Part shown: positions 7,594-16,037 of the stretch, piece by piece
Layout: the number at the start of each line of letters is the position of its first letter
How positions within the stretch are numbered: the stretch's first letter is position 1
Origin: CAJQGY01 sp905478015
GTDB lineage: Bacteria; Pseudomonadota; Gammaproteobacteria; Magnimaribacterales; D2472
DNA: 64,000 bases
Assembly (NCBI GenBank): GCA_943788365.1
Contig: CALSPZ010000001.1
Span: forward strand, 620,001-684,000
Direction of reading: 5' to 3'
The notes under the pieces: model-generated
What the model was told of the DNA's origin: nothing
What the model saw: only the letters and a program-made list of their open reading frames with translations
Databases searched by the model: none
Position numbers and translations under genes: made by a program

Positions 7594-8325
7594 TTAAAAA
7601 GGAAAAACTAGTATTCCGCTAATTAGAATTAATGCTGAAAAAAAAGTCATAATTTCTCTTTTCCTAATTTTTATTAATGAATTAATTAATTTTGGCATGG
7701 TAAGTAAAGAGATGGTACAACCTATTGCAAATGGAATAAGTATGGAAAAATTAAAAATTGCTATGGCTCCAATAATAGTTTTATAAATTCCAAGAGATAA
7801 TAATATTGCGCTCCCTGAGACACCAGGTAATAGAAAAAAAGTGAATGCAATAAAACCCATCAAAAAAATATATCCATTTGAGAAAGTTTCTGGAGAAATA
7901 TTTATTTTTGTTAAAACTAAAGCTACTAAAATTCCACAAAAAAAGTAAATATCTAACTTTAAGTTGGTATTGAATTCAGCTTTTACTCTTATTCCAATAA
8001 TTATTGACACGAGACACATTAGAATACCAATAAAGATTAAGAAGTAGTCCGTGTATGATGAATACAAAAAAAGGATTAATTTTGATAAAAGGATTACGCT
8101 TAAAATCATAGAAATTAAAAACGGAACTATCAAATCCAAGAAAAATACTTTATTCAATTTTTGAATATTAAAAGTTAAGTTAGACAGCCTTAAGTTTGAA
8201 AGGAATAAAATAAATTTCTCGTACACATTAAATGCAAGTGCAATAGTAGATCCTGAAACTCCGGGAAGCAACTCAGCAATGCCTACAAAAAAACCTGCAA
8301 TAATAAACCTTAGCCTCTCACTCAT
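7594..8325 (-). CDS. popT: DUF368 polyprenyl-phosphate transporter (PopT-type)
   Basis: 243 residues with about seven hydrophobic segments. It has the duplicated DUF368 signature: LLPGVSGST near residue 19 and LLPGVSGSA near 165. DUF368 proteins (PopT) were shown to return undecaprenyl-phosphate across the cytoplasmic membrane, recycling the carrier for peptidoglycan and O-antigen. Its start overlaps the pcm stop (ATGA), so it is the last gene of the pyrG-to-popT run. It occupies the place where nlpD-rpoS usually follow pcm. The gene symbol is by family, not by proof in this organism. Confidence 0.87.
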   Translation of the reverse strand: MSERLRFIIAGFFVGIAELLPGVSGSTIALAFNVYEKFILFLSNLRLSNLTFNIQKLNKVFFLDLIVPFLISMILSVILLSKLILFLYSSYTDYFLIFIGILMCLVSIIIGIRVKAEFNTNLKLDIYFFCGILVALVLTKINISPETFSNGYIFLMGFIAFTFFLLPGVSGSAILLSLGIYKTIIGAIAIFNFSILIPFAIGCTISLLTMPKLINSLIKIRKREIMTFFSALILISGILVFPF

Positions 8326-9005
8326 GAATCTAATCCATCGTCTGATTTCCCTGGAAGCATTGGTACAAATGAAACATCATCATACAAATCTTGCTCAATC
8401 TCTTCAGTGGAAATTTTATTAATGACATTTAGTTTTTGAGATTTAGAGCTACCAACTGGTATAACTATTTTTGCTGAGACATTTAAATTATCAACAAGGT
8501 CATGAGGGTATTCTCTTGGAGCAGCAGCACATATGACGCCGTCATATTTTTTTTTATTATCCCAATCTACAAATCCATCTCCATGAATTAATTCTACATT
8601 TCTAATTTTAAGTTCATTTAAATTTTCTCTAGCTTTGCTTACTAAAGGTTTGATTCTTTCAATAGAATATATATTTTCACTAAAGTAAGAAAGTACGGCT
8701 GTTTGATATCCACAACCAGTCCCAAGCTCTAAAACATTATTAAGAATCTTCCCTCTAGCTTTTGTATGTGAGATGAGCAGTTCGGTCATTTTTGCAACAA
8801 TATATGGCTGTGATATTGTCTGTTTATAACCTATAGTTAAGGATCTATTTTCGTATGCTCTGGACCACAAGGCTTCGTCAACAAAAATATGCCTTGGCAC
8901 TTGGGAGATTGCATCCAAGACTCTGAAATCTTTGATGCCCATATTAAGAAGATTTTCTATCATCTCCTCGCGCACCCTTCTAAAAGTAAATCCTGAATTG
9001 CTCAT
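8322..9005 (-). CDS. pcm: Protein-L-isoaspartate O-methyltransferase
   Basis: 227 residues. The family signature QTISQPYIVAKM (62-73) and the SAM-binding motif VLELGTGCGY (91-100) are clear. It methylates L-isoaspartyl residues so that aged proteins can be repaired. It overlaps surE upstream and popT downstream by 4 bases each (ATGA), so translation is coupled. The surE-pcm order is standard in Gammaproteobacteria. Confidence 0.96.
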   Translation of the reverse strand: MSNSGFTFRRVREEMIENLLNMGIKDFRVLDAISQVPRHIFVDEALWSRAYENRSLTIGYKQTISQPYIVAKMTELLISHTKARGKILNNVLELGTGCGYQTAVLSYFSENIYSIERIKPLVSKARENLNELKIRNVELIHGDGFVDWDNKKKYDGVICAAAPREYPHDLVDNLNVSAKIVIPVGSSKSQKLNVINKISTEEIEQDLYDDVSFVPMLPGKSDDGLDS

Positions 9006-9742
9006 AAAAACTTTTTAAAATTCTCTATAAGATCATTATTATCAAGATCATAGTCCAAAATAGAAATTGAAACATACCCATCCTTTACTGCTTCAGAATC
9101 TGTAAGGCACTCTTCATGAACAGGTGTTCCTGAAAGATTATATCTGTACTTTTTAATATTTTTTGAAGATTCAACTACCAAAGGCTTGCTTGGAATACCC
9201 CTCTTTGCAAGAGTTGTAATTTTAATGCCTTTAAATTCGTTTTCATTAATATCTGGTAAGTTAACGTTAAAGACTTTACCTTCATAGCCTTTAGAGGAAT
9301 TTATTATTAATTTAATAATTTCCACTGATTTTTTAGCAATATAACTTACATCTTTACAATCATAAGATGCTACCGATAATGCAATTGGAGGGTATTTAAG
9401 TTTTCTCCCTCCAACAGCAGCACCAACAGTTCCAGAATATAAAACATCATTACCAATATTTGCACCATGGTTAATTCCCGAGATTACGATATCAAACTCG
9501 AAATCAACCATCCCTAATAATCCAAAATAAGAACAATCAGCTGGAGTGCCATCTACAGAATAAATTCTTTCATCAATTTTCTCGATCTCAGTTTCTTTAA
9601 GGAAAGATATTGCAGCACTCATGCCACTACAATTATTTTTTGGCGCTATCATCCAAACATCATGATCTTTTATAAGTTCTTTATAGAGATAATTAATATT
9701 CTCGGCTTGATATCCATCATCATTGGTGAGTAGTATCTTCAT
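9002..9742 (-). CDS. surE: 5'/3'-nucleotidase SurE
   Basis: 246 residues. It starts MKILLTNDDGY with the metal ligands Asp8 and Asp9, Ser39 in CSGMSAA, and Asn91 in SGINHGANIG, all at family positions. It is a metal-dependent phosphatase acting on nucleoside monophosphates and polyphosphate. Its start overlaps the ispDF stop by one base. truD, usually between ispF and surE, is absent. Confidence 0.97.
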   Translation of the reverse strand: MKILLTNDDGYQAENINYLYKELIKDHDVWMIAPKNNCSGMSAAISFLKETEIEKIDERIYSVDGTPADCSYFGLLGMVDFEFDIVISGINHGANIGNDVLYSGTVGAAVGGRKLKYPPIALSVASYDCKDVSYIAKKSVEIIKLIINSSKGYEGKVFNVNLPDINENEFKGIKITTLAKRGIPSKPLVVESSKNIKKYRYNLSGTPVHEECLTDSEAVKDGYVSISILDYDLDNNDLIENFKKFL

Positions 9743-10881
9743 TATTTATTTTTAAGATTTACAAGGGATTGCACTGATATTGCCTGATTTTTTCCAATAA
9801 TACCAAGCTTTTCGGCTGTTGTTGCTTTTAAGCCTATGTTTGATTTAGATATATTTAAAATCTCACTAAGGCTTTGCAGAATATTTGTTCGAAATGGGCT
9901 AATTTTCGGTTGTTCACAAATAATAGTCGTGTCAATGTTATAAATTTCTAAATTCATTAACTCTATCTTTTTTAAACAAAATTCGATTATTTTTTTACTT
10001 TCAAGCCCTTCATTTCTTTTATCTTGATCTGAAAAAAATATACCAATATCTCCTATTGCCGCAGCTCCTAAAATTGAATCTGCAATTGAGTGGAGAAGAA
10101 CATCACCATCAGAGTGAGCAACAATGCTATATTCACATGGTATTTTAAATCCTCCAAGAGTTATTCCATCACCCTCTTTATATCTATGAACATCATAACC
10201 AGTTCCTGTCCTTGTATTAAATTTTGATAATAACTTTAAGTCATCTTTGTAAGTAATTTTTATATTATCTCTTGAGCCAAGAAGTTTGCTCACACTAAAA
10301 CCACAATACTCTAAAGCAAATGATTCATCTGGAATTTCTAAACCTTGTGAAATGCATGATTTTAATGATGTTTTTAGTTCGTTAAATTTACATACTTGAG
10401 GAGTTTGCGCTAAATAGTAATCATTTTTATTAACTGTTCCTAATTTTTCTGATCTTAATGAGTCTGAAATTGGGATATATGGAAAAGCACCATAAGAATC
10501 ATTATCAATTAAATTTTTAAACAAATCATTAATCGTTCTGTGAGAAAAATTTGGCCTTGCAGCGTCATGAATTAAAACGTATTCGTATCCATCTGCATGC
10601 TCGTTAGTTAAGGCTTTGTAAACAGATTCTGCTCTTGACGAGCCTCCATATATAATCTTAATCATAGAATCTTTATAAAAATCTTGATTTTTAATATATT
10701 TGTTGTCTTCCGAAACAGTTATTATTAACTTGTCAATTAAATTTGATCTAAGCAATTCTTTAACGGTATTCTCTATAACAGAGAATGTATTCAATTTAGC
10801 ATATTGTTTTGGTTTTTCTTCACCAAATCTGTGTCCCACTCCAGCTGCAGGAATAATGGCTAATATGCTTTTATTCTTCAT
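9742..10881 (-). CDS. ispDF: Bifunctional IspD-IspF isoprenoid enzyme
   Basis: About 379 residues holding two enzymes of the MEP pathway. Residues 1 to about 218 are IspD (cytidylyltransferase): PAAGVGHRFG near the start, then HDAARP. From about 223 comes IspF (MECDP synthase): GTGYDVHR, the metal-binding AHSDGDVLLH, GDIGIFF and KATTAEKLG. There is no stop or frameshift between them. Most Gammaproteobacteria have separate adjacent ispD and ispF; fusions are better known in alpha- and epsilon-groups. I chose the ATG at 10881 over an in-frame TTG at 10890. It overlaps the ftsB stop by 11 bases. IspE, the step between the two, lies at 63.4 kb. Confidence 0.96.
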   Translation of the reverse strand: MKNKSILAIIPAAGVGHRFGEEKPKQYAKLNTFSVIENTVKELLRSNLIDKLIITVSEDNKYIKNQDFYKDSMIKIIYGGSSRAESVYKALTNEHADGYEYVLIHDAARPNFSHRTINDLFKNLIDNDSYGAFPYIPISDSLRSEKLGTVNKNDYYLAQTPQVCKFNELKTSLKSCISQGLEIPDESFALEYCGFSVSKLLGSRDNIKITYKDDLKLLSKFNTRTGTGYDVHRYKEGDGITLGGFKIPCEYSIVAHSDGDVLLHSIADSILGAAAIGDIGIFFSDQDKRNEGLESKKIIEFCLKKIELMNLEIYNIDTTIICEQPKISPFRTNILQSLSEILNISKSNIGLKATTAEKLGIIGKNQAISVQSLVNLKNK

Positions 10882-11161
10882 TTTCTTCAAATTTTATAAA
10901 TTCCTCATCTGGATAACTCAACCCCAATCTTTCTCTTGCAAAATTTTCAATATGCTCGTCAGAATTTTGTGCATTTTCAATTTCAAAAATTAAAATATCA
11001 TTTTTTAGCTTTAACTTATCGTTTTTAATATGTTGCAAATTATTCTCTTGAACAAGGTTGGTTTTGTATGAAAGGCTATTATTGCCAAAAAATATTGAGT
11101 AGCCTAAAGTTAAAGAAGATAATATTAAAAATATTAAAATTAAGTTAGATATCCTTATCAT
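10871..11161 (-). CDS. ftsB: Cell division protein FtsB
   Basis: 96 residues: a single membrane segment near the N-terminus (about 5-24), then a coiled coil and a conserved 'FARERLGLSYPDEEF' end typical of FtsB/DivIC. In the periplasm it pairs with FtsL and FtsQ to license septal synthesis by FtsWI. The gene lies between eno and ispDF with short overlaps on both sides, the usual gammaproteobacterial position. Confidence 0.92.
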   Translation of the reverse strand: MIRISNLILIFLILSSLTLGYSIFFGNNSLSYKTNLVQENNLQHIKNDKLKLKNDILIFEIENAQNSDEHIENFARERLGLSYPDEEFIKFEENEE

Positions 11162-12435
11162 TTAGGAAAACTAAAGTTGTTATTTTCCTCTTCAATCCAT
11201 AATATGCGATTATATTTTGCCACTCTATCTGATCTGCAGGGTGCTCCTGTTTTGATTTGACCAGCACCAAGGCCAATTGCTAGATCCGCAATTGTTGTGT
11301 CTTCTGTTTCACCGGATCTATGAGATATTATTGATTTATAGTTATTTGAATTAGCTAGATGTATTGTTTCTATTGTTTCTGTAATGGTTCCTATTTGGTT
11401 GAATTTTATTAAAATTGAGTTTCCAAGGCCTTTTTCAATTCCATCTTTAAAGATATTCTTATTTGTTACAAAAAGGTCATCTCCAACAAGTTGGCACTTT
11501 TGGCTAATTTTATCAGTTAACTCCTTCCAGCCATCATAGTCATTCTCATCCATACCATCTTCAATAGATATAATAGGATATTTTTCAACTAGCTCTTCTA
11601 AGTACGAAACAAATTCTGATGGAGATAAACTTCTACCCTCTCCTTTAAGATTATAGTTTTTTCCATCAAAAAACTCGCTAGCTGCACAATCAAGTGCAAG
11701 AAAGACATCTTCTCCAGGAATAAGTCCTGTTTGTCTAATTGAGTCTAATATTAGGGTTAGTGCCTCTTCATTAGATTTAAGATTAGGAGCAAAACCACCC
11801 TCATCACCAACAGCAGTAGATAAAGATTTTTGCTTTAATATATTTTTAAGATTCCAATATATTTCACTTGACCATCTCATAGCCTCACGAAAGCTTTTAG
11901 CCTTAGATGGTATTATCATGAACTCTTGAATATCAATATTATTATCAGCATGTTCGCCGCCATTAAGAATGTTTAACATAGGCATAGGAAGGTTAGGCTT
12001 GACATTTAAACCAGTTATATTTTTATATATTTCAGAGAAATGCTGATGCAATGGAATATTTTTTTTCTTTGCTGCAGCATGAGAAACAGCCAATGAGACA
12101 GCCAAGATAGCATTTGCTCCTATGTTTGATTTATCAGAGGTACCATCTAAATCAATTAATTTTTTATCAATGCTTTTTTGATCTTCAGGATCTAGTTTTT
12201 CTAGAAGTGGGTTAATATGAATGTTGATATTATTAACAGCTTTTTCAACACCTTTTCCCATATATGCATTCCCACCATCTCTTAATTCTAAGGCTTCTTT
12301 AGTTCCAGTTGATGCTCCACTTGGGACAATAGCAATTGCTTCTATTCCACAATCAAGAATAACTTTGCAAGATACTGTAGGAAGACCTCTAGAATCTAAA
12401 ACTTGGATAGCTTTTATTGACCTAATTGATGACAT
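11158..12435 (-). CDS. eno: Enolase
   Basis: 425 residues, the usual length. Landmarks are SGASTGTKEALELRD, GDEGGFAPNL (general acid/base region), the metal-binding LALDCAASEF and SIEDGMDE, and the SHRSGETED loop. It interconverts 2-phosphoglycerate and phosphoenolpyruvate; PEP also feeds the adjacent KdsA and the MurA encoded at 42.7 kb. It starts five bases after the kdsA stop and overlaps ftsB by four bases. Confidence 0.99.
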   Translation of the reverse strand: MSSIRSIKAIQVLDSRGLPTVSCKVILDCGIEAIAIVPSGASTGTKEALELRDGGNAYMGKGVEKAVNNINIHINPLLEKLDPEDQKSIDKKLIDLDGTSDKSNIGANAILAVSLAVSHAAAKKKNIPLHQHFSEIYKNITGLNVKPNLPMPMLNILNGGEHADNNIDIQEFMIIPSKAKSFREAMRWSSEIYWNLKNILKQKSLSTAVGDEGGFAPNLKSNEEALTLILDSIRQTGLIPGEDVFLALDCAASEFFDGKNYNLKGEGRSLSPSEFVSYLEELVEKYPIISIEDGMDENDYDGWKELTDKISQKCQLVGDDLFVTNKNIFKDGIEKGLGNSILIKFNQIGTITETIETIHLANSNNYKSIISHRSGETEDTTIADLAIGLGAGQIKTGAPCRSDRVAKYNRILWIEEENNNFSFPK

Positions 12436-12440
12436 GCTTG

Positions 12441-13280
12441 TTAAAGAATATTTAGAGTTTCTTGATTTTTTATAAATACATCAAGATCTTTAATCTGCCT
12501 TAAAAAAGGCTTTATCATGTCTAATTGCAGTGCGCATGGGCCATCGCATTTAGCATTATTCGGATCAGGGTGTGCTTCTAAGAATAACCCAGCTATACCT
12601 TGCGATATCCCGGCCTTCGCAAGACTCAAGAGGTATTCTCGCCTTCCGCCAGCGGCATTTCCAAGTCCACCAGGAAGCTGCAACGAGTGGGTAACATCAA
12701 AAAAAACAGGTTTAGAAAGATTTTTAAGAATCTGAAAATTTAGAGTATCTACAATTAAATTATTATATCCAAATGAGTTCCCTCTCTCGCATAATGTAAT
12801 TTTATTGTTGCCAGCTGAAGCGCATTTTTCTATTATGTTTTTCATTTCCGGAGCTGATAAAAACTGTGGTTTTTTAAATTGTATTATTGATTTAGTTTTT
12901 GCTGCAGCAGAAACTAAATCAGTTTGACGAGCTAAAAAAGCAGGGATTTGTATTATTTCACATACTTCACTTACTGGAATGGCTTGATTAGGTTCATGGA
13001 TATCAGTGATTACAGGAATATCAAAAGTTTCTTTTATTTCTTGAAGTATTTTAAGACCATCATCCATACCCGGACCTCTGAAAGAATTTATTGAGCTTCT
13101 ATTAGCCTTATCGTAGGATGCTTTGAAGATATAATTTATATTCATTGATTGTGATGCTTTTGCAAACTCTTCAGCAATTTGCATGGCAAGATCTCTAGAC
13201 TCAAGAACATTCATGCCGCCCATTAAGGTCATATTTCCTTCATTTGATATTTCAAAATTTCTTAGTTTTAAATTATTCAT
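12441..13280 (-). CDS. kdsA: KDO-8-phosphate synthase
   Basis: 279 residues. Conserved stretches include KASYDKANRSS, FRGPGMDDGL, QIPAFLARQTDL and FLEAHPDPNNAKCDGP. It condenses PEP with arabinose-5-phosphate to give KDO-8-phosphate for the LPS core; KdsD at 44.9 kb makes the arabinose-5-phosphate. Its start overlaps the pyrG stop by 8 bases. The pyrG-kdsA-eno order is ancestral in Gammaproteobacteria. kdsC, the following phosphatase step, is not in the window. Confidence 0.98.
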   Translation of the reverse strand: MNNLKLRNFEISNEGNMTLMGGMNVLESRDLAMQIAEEFAKASQSMNINYIFKASYDKANRSSINSFRGPGMDDGLKILQEIKETFDIPVITDIHEPNQAIPVSEVCEIIQIPAFLARQTDLVSAAAKTKSIIQFKKPQFLSAPEMKNIIEKCASAGNNKITLCERGNSFGYNNLIVDTLNFQILKNLSKPVFFDVTHSLQLPGGLGNAAGGRREYLLSLAKAGISQGIAGLFLEAHPDPNNAKCDGPCALQLDMIKPFLRQIKDLDVFIKNQETLNIL

Positions 13281-14907
13281 TACTTTCTATTGTACTCTTA
13301 ATGTAGCTATTAAATATAGGATGGCCGTCTCTTGGATTGGATGTAAATTCTGGATGGAACTGGCAGGCTAAAAACCATTTATGATTTTTTATTTCTACCA
13401 TTTCAACTAATTTATCATCAACTGAAGTACCTACTATCTCAAGACCTGAATTGGACATACCTTCTGCAAAATCTGGATTAACTTCATACCTATGCCTATG
13501 CCTTTCAACTATTTCAATATTTTTATACATCTTAAAAGCATTTGAAGATTTTTTAATTTTACAAACCTGGCCTCCAAGCCTCATTGTTCCTCCGAGATCT
13601 GAGTTTTTATTTCTTTTTTGCTTTTTGCCAGAACCATCACTCCATTCAGTTATTAAGGCTATTACAGGATACTTAGTATCCGGATTAAACTCAGTGCTGT
13701 TTGAGCCTTTTAGACCTAATACATTTCTTGAATATTCAATAATAGCAACCTGCATTCCAAGGCAGATTCCTAAGTAAGGAATATTATTTTCTCTGGCATA
13801 TTTACATGCTGTTATCATTCCTTCAATGCCTCGGTCTCCAAATCCACCTGGAACCAAGACAGCATCATTAGAACCAATTAGTTTTTTAACATTTCTTGAG
13901 GTAATTGTATCTGCAAGTACAAAGTTAATATTTACTTTCGTTTTATGCTTAATTCCAGCATGCTCAAGAGCCTCATTAATAGATTTATATGAATCTTGAA
14001 GCTCAGTATACTTTCCAACAAATGCAATATTAACCTCTTGAATTGGGTTAAGGCTTGCTTTCACAACCCTTCTCCAGTCAGAAAGTTTTGGTTTGTTTGG
14101 TCTTATCTTTAACTTACGAAGAATTAATTCATCAACTTTTTGTTTATTTAAAAGGAGTGGGATCGAATAAACAGTCTCAACATCATGCATCGAAATAACA
14201 TTATCTGGATTCACTGAGCAAAATAATGCAATTTTTTTCTTTTCATCTTTTGGTAACTCTTGTTCAGACCTGCATATCAAACAGTCAGGACTTATACCTA
14301 ATGATCTTAGTTCTTTGACAGAGTGTTGTGTTGGCTTAGTTTTTAGTTCTCCAGATGCCTTGATGTAAGGTACCAAAGTTAAGTGAACTACAGCCCATGA
14401 AGAAGATGGTAGCTCAAGAGCCATTTGTCTTATAGCTTCAACGAATGGTTGGCTTTCAATATCGCCAACAGTGCCTCCTATCTCAACAATTGCAATGTCT
14501 TTTCCTTGGCCGCCTTCTTTTATTCTTTTTTTAATTTCATTGGTGATATGTGGAATAACTTGAACTGTCCCACCAAGATACTTTCCTTTTCTTTCGTTTC
14601 GAATAACTGTTTCGTAAACTTTGCCTGCAGTAAAGTTATTTTTCTTTGAGGCTTGATACCTTACAAATCTTTCATAATGTCCAAGATCTAGATCAGTCTC
14701 AGTTCCATCATTTGTTACGAATACTTCTCCGTGCTGGAAAGGACTCATTGTCCCAGGATCAACATTTATGTAGGGATCTACTTTAATGAGGGAAACTGAT
14801 AAGCCTCTAGACTCTAAAAGAGCGCCTAGAGATGCAGCAGCAATACCTTTTCCTAGCGATGATACTACCCCTCCGGTAACAAAAATGTATTTAGTTTTGG
14901 CCATCAT
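13273..14907 (-). CDS. pyrG: CTP synthase
   Basis: 544 residues. The N-terminal synthetase domain begins TKYIFVTGGVVSSLGKG, and the C-terminal class I glutamine amidotransferase has the catalytic Cys in GICLGMQ plus FHPEFTS. It converts UTP to CTP with glutamine as the nitrogen donor. Two adjacent ATGs (14907 and 14904) are possible starts and no ribosome site distinguishes them. It is the first gene of the minus-strand run to popT. The 74-base gap before it (14908-14981) is AT-rich; I see no clear promoter or terminator in it. Confidence 0.99.
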   Translation of the reverse strand: MMAKTKYIFVTGGVVSSLGKGIAAASLGALLESRGLSVSLIKVDPYINVDPGTMSPFQHGEVFVTNDGTETDLDLGHYERFVRYQASKKNNFTAGKVYETVIRNERKGKYLGGTVQVIPHITNEIKKRIKEGGQGKDIAIVEIGGTVGDIESQPFVEAIRQMALELPSSSWAVVHLTLVPYIKASGELKTKPTQHSVKELRSLGISPDCLICRSEQELPKDEKKKIALFCSVNPDNVISMHDVETVYSIPLLLNKQKVDELILRKLKIRPNKPKLSDWRRVVKASLNPIQEVNIAFVGKYTELQDSYKSINEALEHAGIKHKTKVNINFVLADTITSRNVKKLIGSNDAVLVPGGFGDRGIEGMITACKYARENNIPYLGICLGMQVAIIEYSRNVLGLKGSNSTEFNPDTKYPVIALITEWSDGSGKKQKRNKNSDLGGTMRLGGQVCKIKKSSNAFKMYKNIEIVERHRHRYEVNPDFAEGMSNSGLEIVGTSVDDKLVEMVEIKNHKWFLACQFHPEFTSNPRDGHPIFNSYIKSTIESNE

Positions 14908-14981
14908 TTAACGTAATCATGATGGGATAAAAGAATAACAGATAACAATGGATAGTTAAATATAAATAAAAAAGAATAGAG

Positions 14982-16037
14982 TTAATTATGATATGTTTTT
15001 TTCACTCTAGATTTTATTCTGATCATCAAGTCGTAGGATATCAAGTCATTGGGTATTGAAATATTGTTAATATTTGATTTTGGTGAAAAAATTTCACAGA
15101 AATCACCAACATTGCAGGCTTTATGATCAGAAATATCAACTGTTGTGAGGTCCATGCTTACCTTACCAAATATCTTGGCTTTCTTTCCATTTACTAAAAC
15201 TATTGTTCCATCTTTTATGTTTTGTGCTAAGCCATCTGCATAACCTATGTAAACAGTTGCAACAGTCATATCTTGATTAGCAGTTGCTCTCCCATCATAG
15301 CCTACAGATTCACCTTTTTTAATCTTTCGAATATTTACAATTGGTGATCTAAGAGTCATTGCTGTTTTTAGCTCATTCGTACCTATGTATCCTCCAAACA
15401 TACCTATTCCACATCTAACCCAGTCATATGAATGATCTGGATAATTAAATACACACCCTGTATTGGCTATGCTTCTAGAAACTTCTTCGCTTAGTTGACT
15501 ATATACATTATTAAACCTAGCAAATTGCTCTTTATTGCTGTGTTTTTTTGGATCATTAGAAGCTGCTAAATGAGACATAAGCACTATTTTTTTATCTTTT
15601 AAATGCTCTTCATAAATTTTTAAAAATTCATTTTCTTCAAAACCAAGTCTATTCATTCCGGTATTGATTTTAAACCAAAGATTTTTATAAAAATTATTTC
15701 TTTTTATGAGATCAAATTGTTCTGAATTATGAACAACTAAATCAAAATCATACTTTGATGCAATTTTTAGATCTTCTTCAGAATACACCCCTGTCATCAA
15801 AAGAATTTTTTTATTTGATGCCTCTCTTATTCTTATGGCCTCGTCTATACGAACTGTTCCATAACCATCTACAAAATCATCTATATGCTCCAGTAGATTT
15901 TCCATGATATGCCCATATGCATCAGATTTGATGACAGCCATAAATTTGCTTCCAACAGGTATTAGCTTTTTTAGATAATTAATGTTCTCTTGAACTATGG
16001 TTGGATCAATTATTAGCTCTGATCTAAGCGATGTCAT
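14982..16037 (-). CDS. alr: Alanine racemase
   Basis: 351 residues. The PLP lysine is Lys37 in AVIKSDAYGH, and the second catalytic base is the Tyr in VGYDGRATA. MFGGY and DLTTVDIS are also family segments. It makes D-alanine, used by the Ddl and MurF encoded in the nearby dcw cluster. Its ATG overlaps the dnaB stop (ATGA). The dnaB-alr pair is standard in Gammaproteobacteria. Confidence 0.97.
   Translation of the reverse strand: MTSLRSELIIDPTIVQENINYLKKLIPVGSKFMAVIKSDAYGHIMENLLEHIDDFVDGYGTVRIDEAIRIREASNKKILLMTGVYSEEDLKIASKYDFDLVVHNSEQFDLIKRNNFYKNLWFKINTGMNRLGFEENEFLKIYEEHLKDKKIVLMSHLAASNDPKKHSNKEQFARFNNVYSQLSEEVSRSIANTGCVFNYPDHSYDWVRCGIGMFGGYIGTNELKTAMTLRSPIVNIRKIKKGESVGYDGRATANQDMTVATVYIGYADGLAQNIKDGTIVLVNGKKAKIFGKVSMDLTTVDISDHKACNVGDFCEIFSPKSNINNISIPNDLISYDLMIRIKSRVKKTYHN

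Noticed and set aside
13451..13777. Plus-strand ORFs of 80-140 codons inside minus-strand genes (for example in pyrG, murG, ftsZ, qmcA and yhdP)
   Set aside because: They lie opposite conserved enzymes, lack family motifs and ribosome sites, and are expected shadows in this codon usage.
14908..14981. tRNA or small RNA gene in the alr-pyrG gap and similar gaps (4800-4886, 54379-54456, 59704-59776)
   Set aside because: I looked for cloverleaf landmarks (GGTTCRANNCC and a terminal CCA) and found none; the gaps are plain AT-rich spacers.
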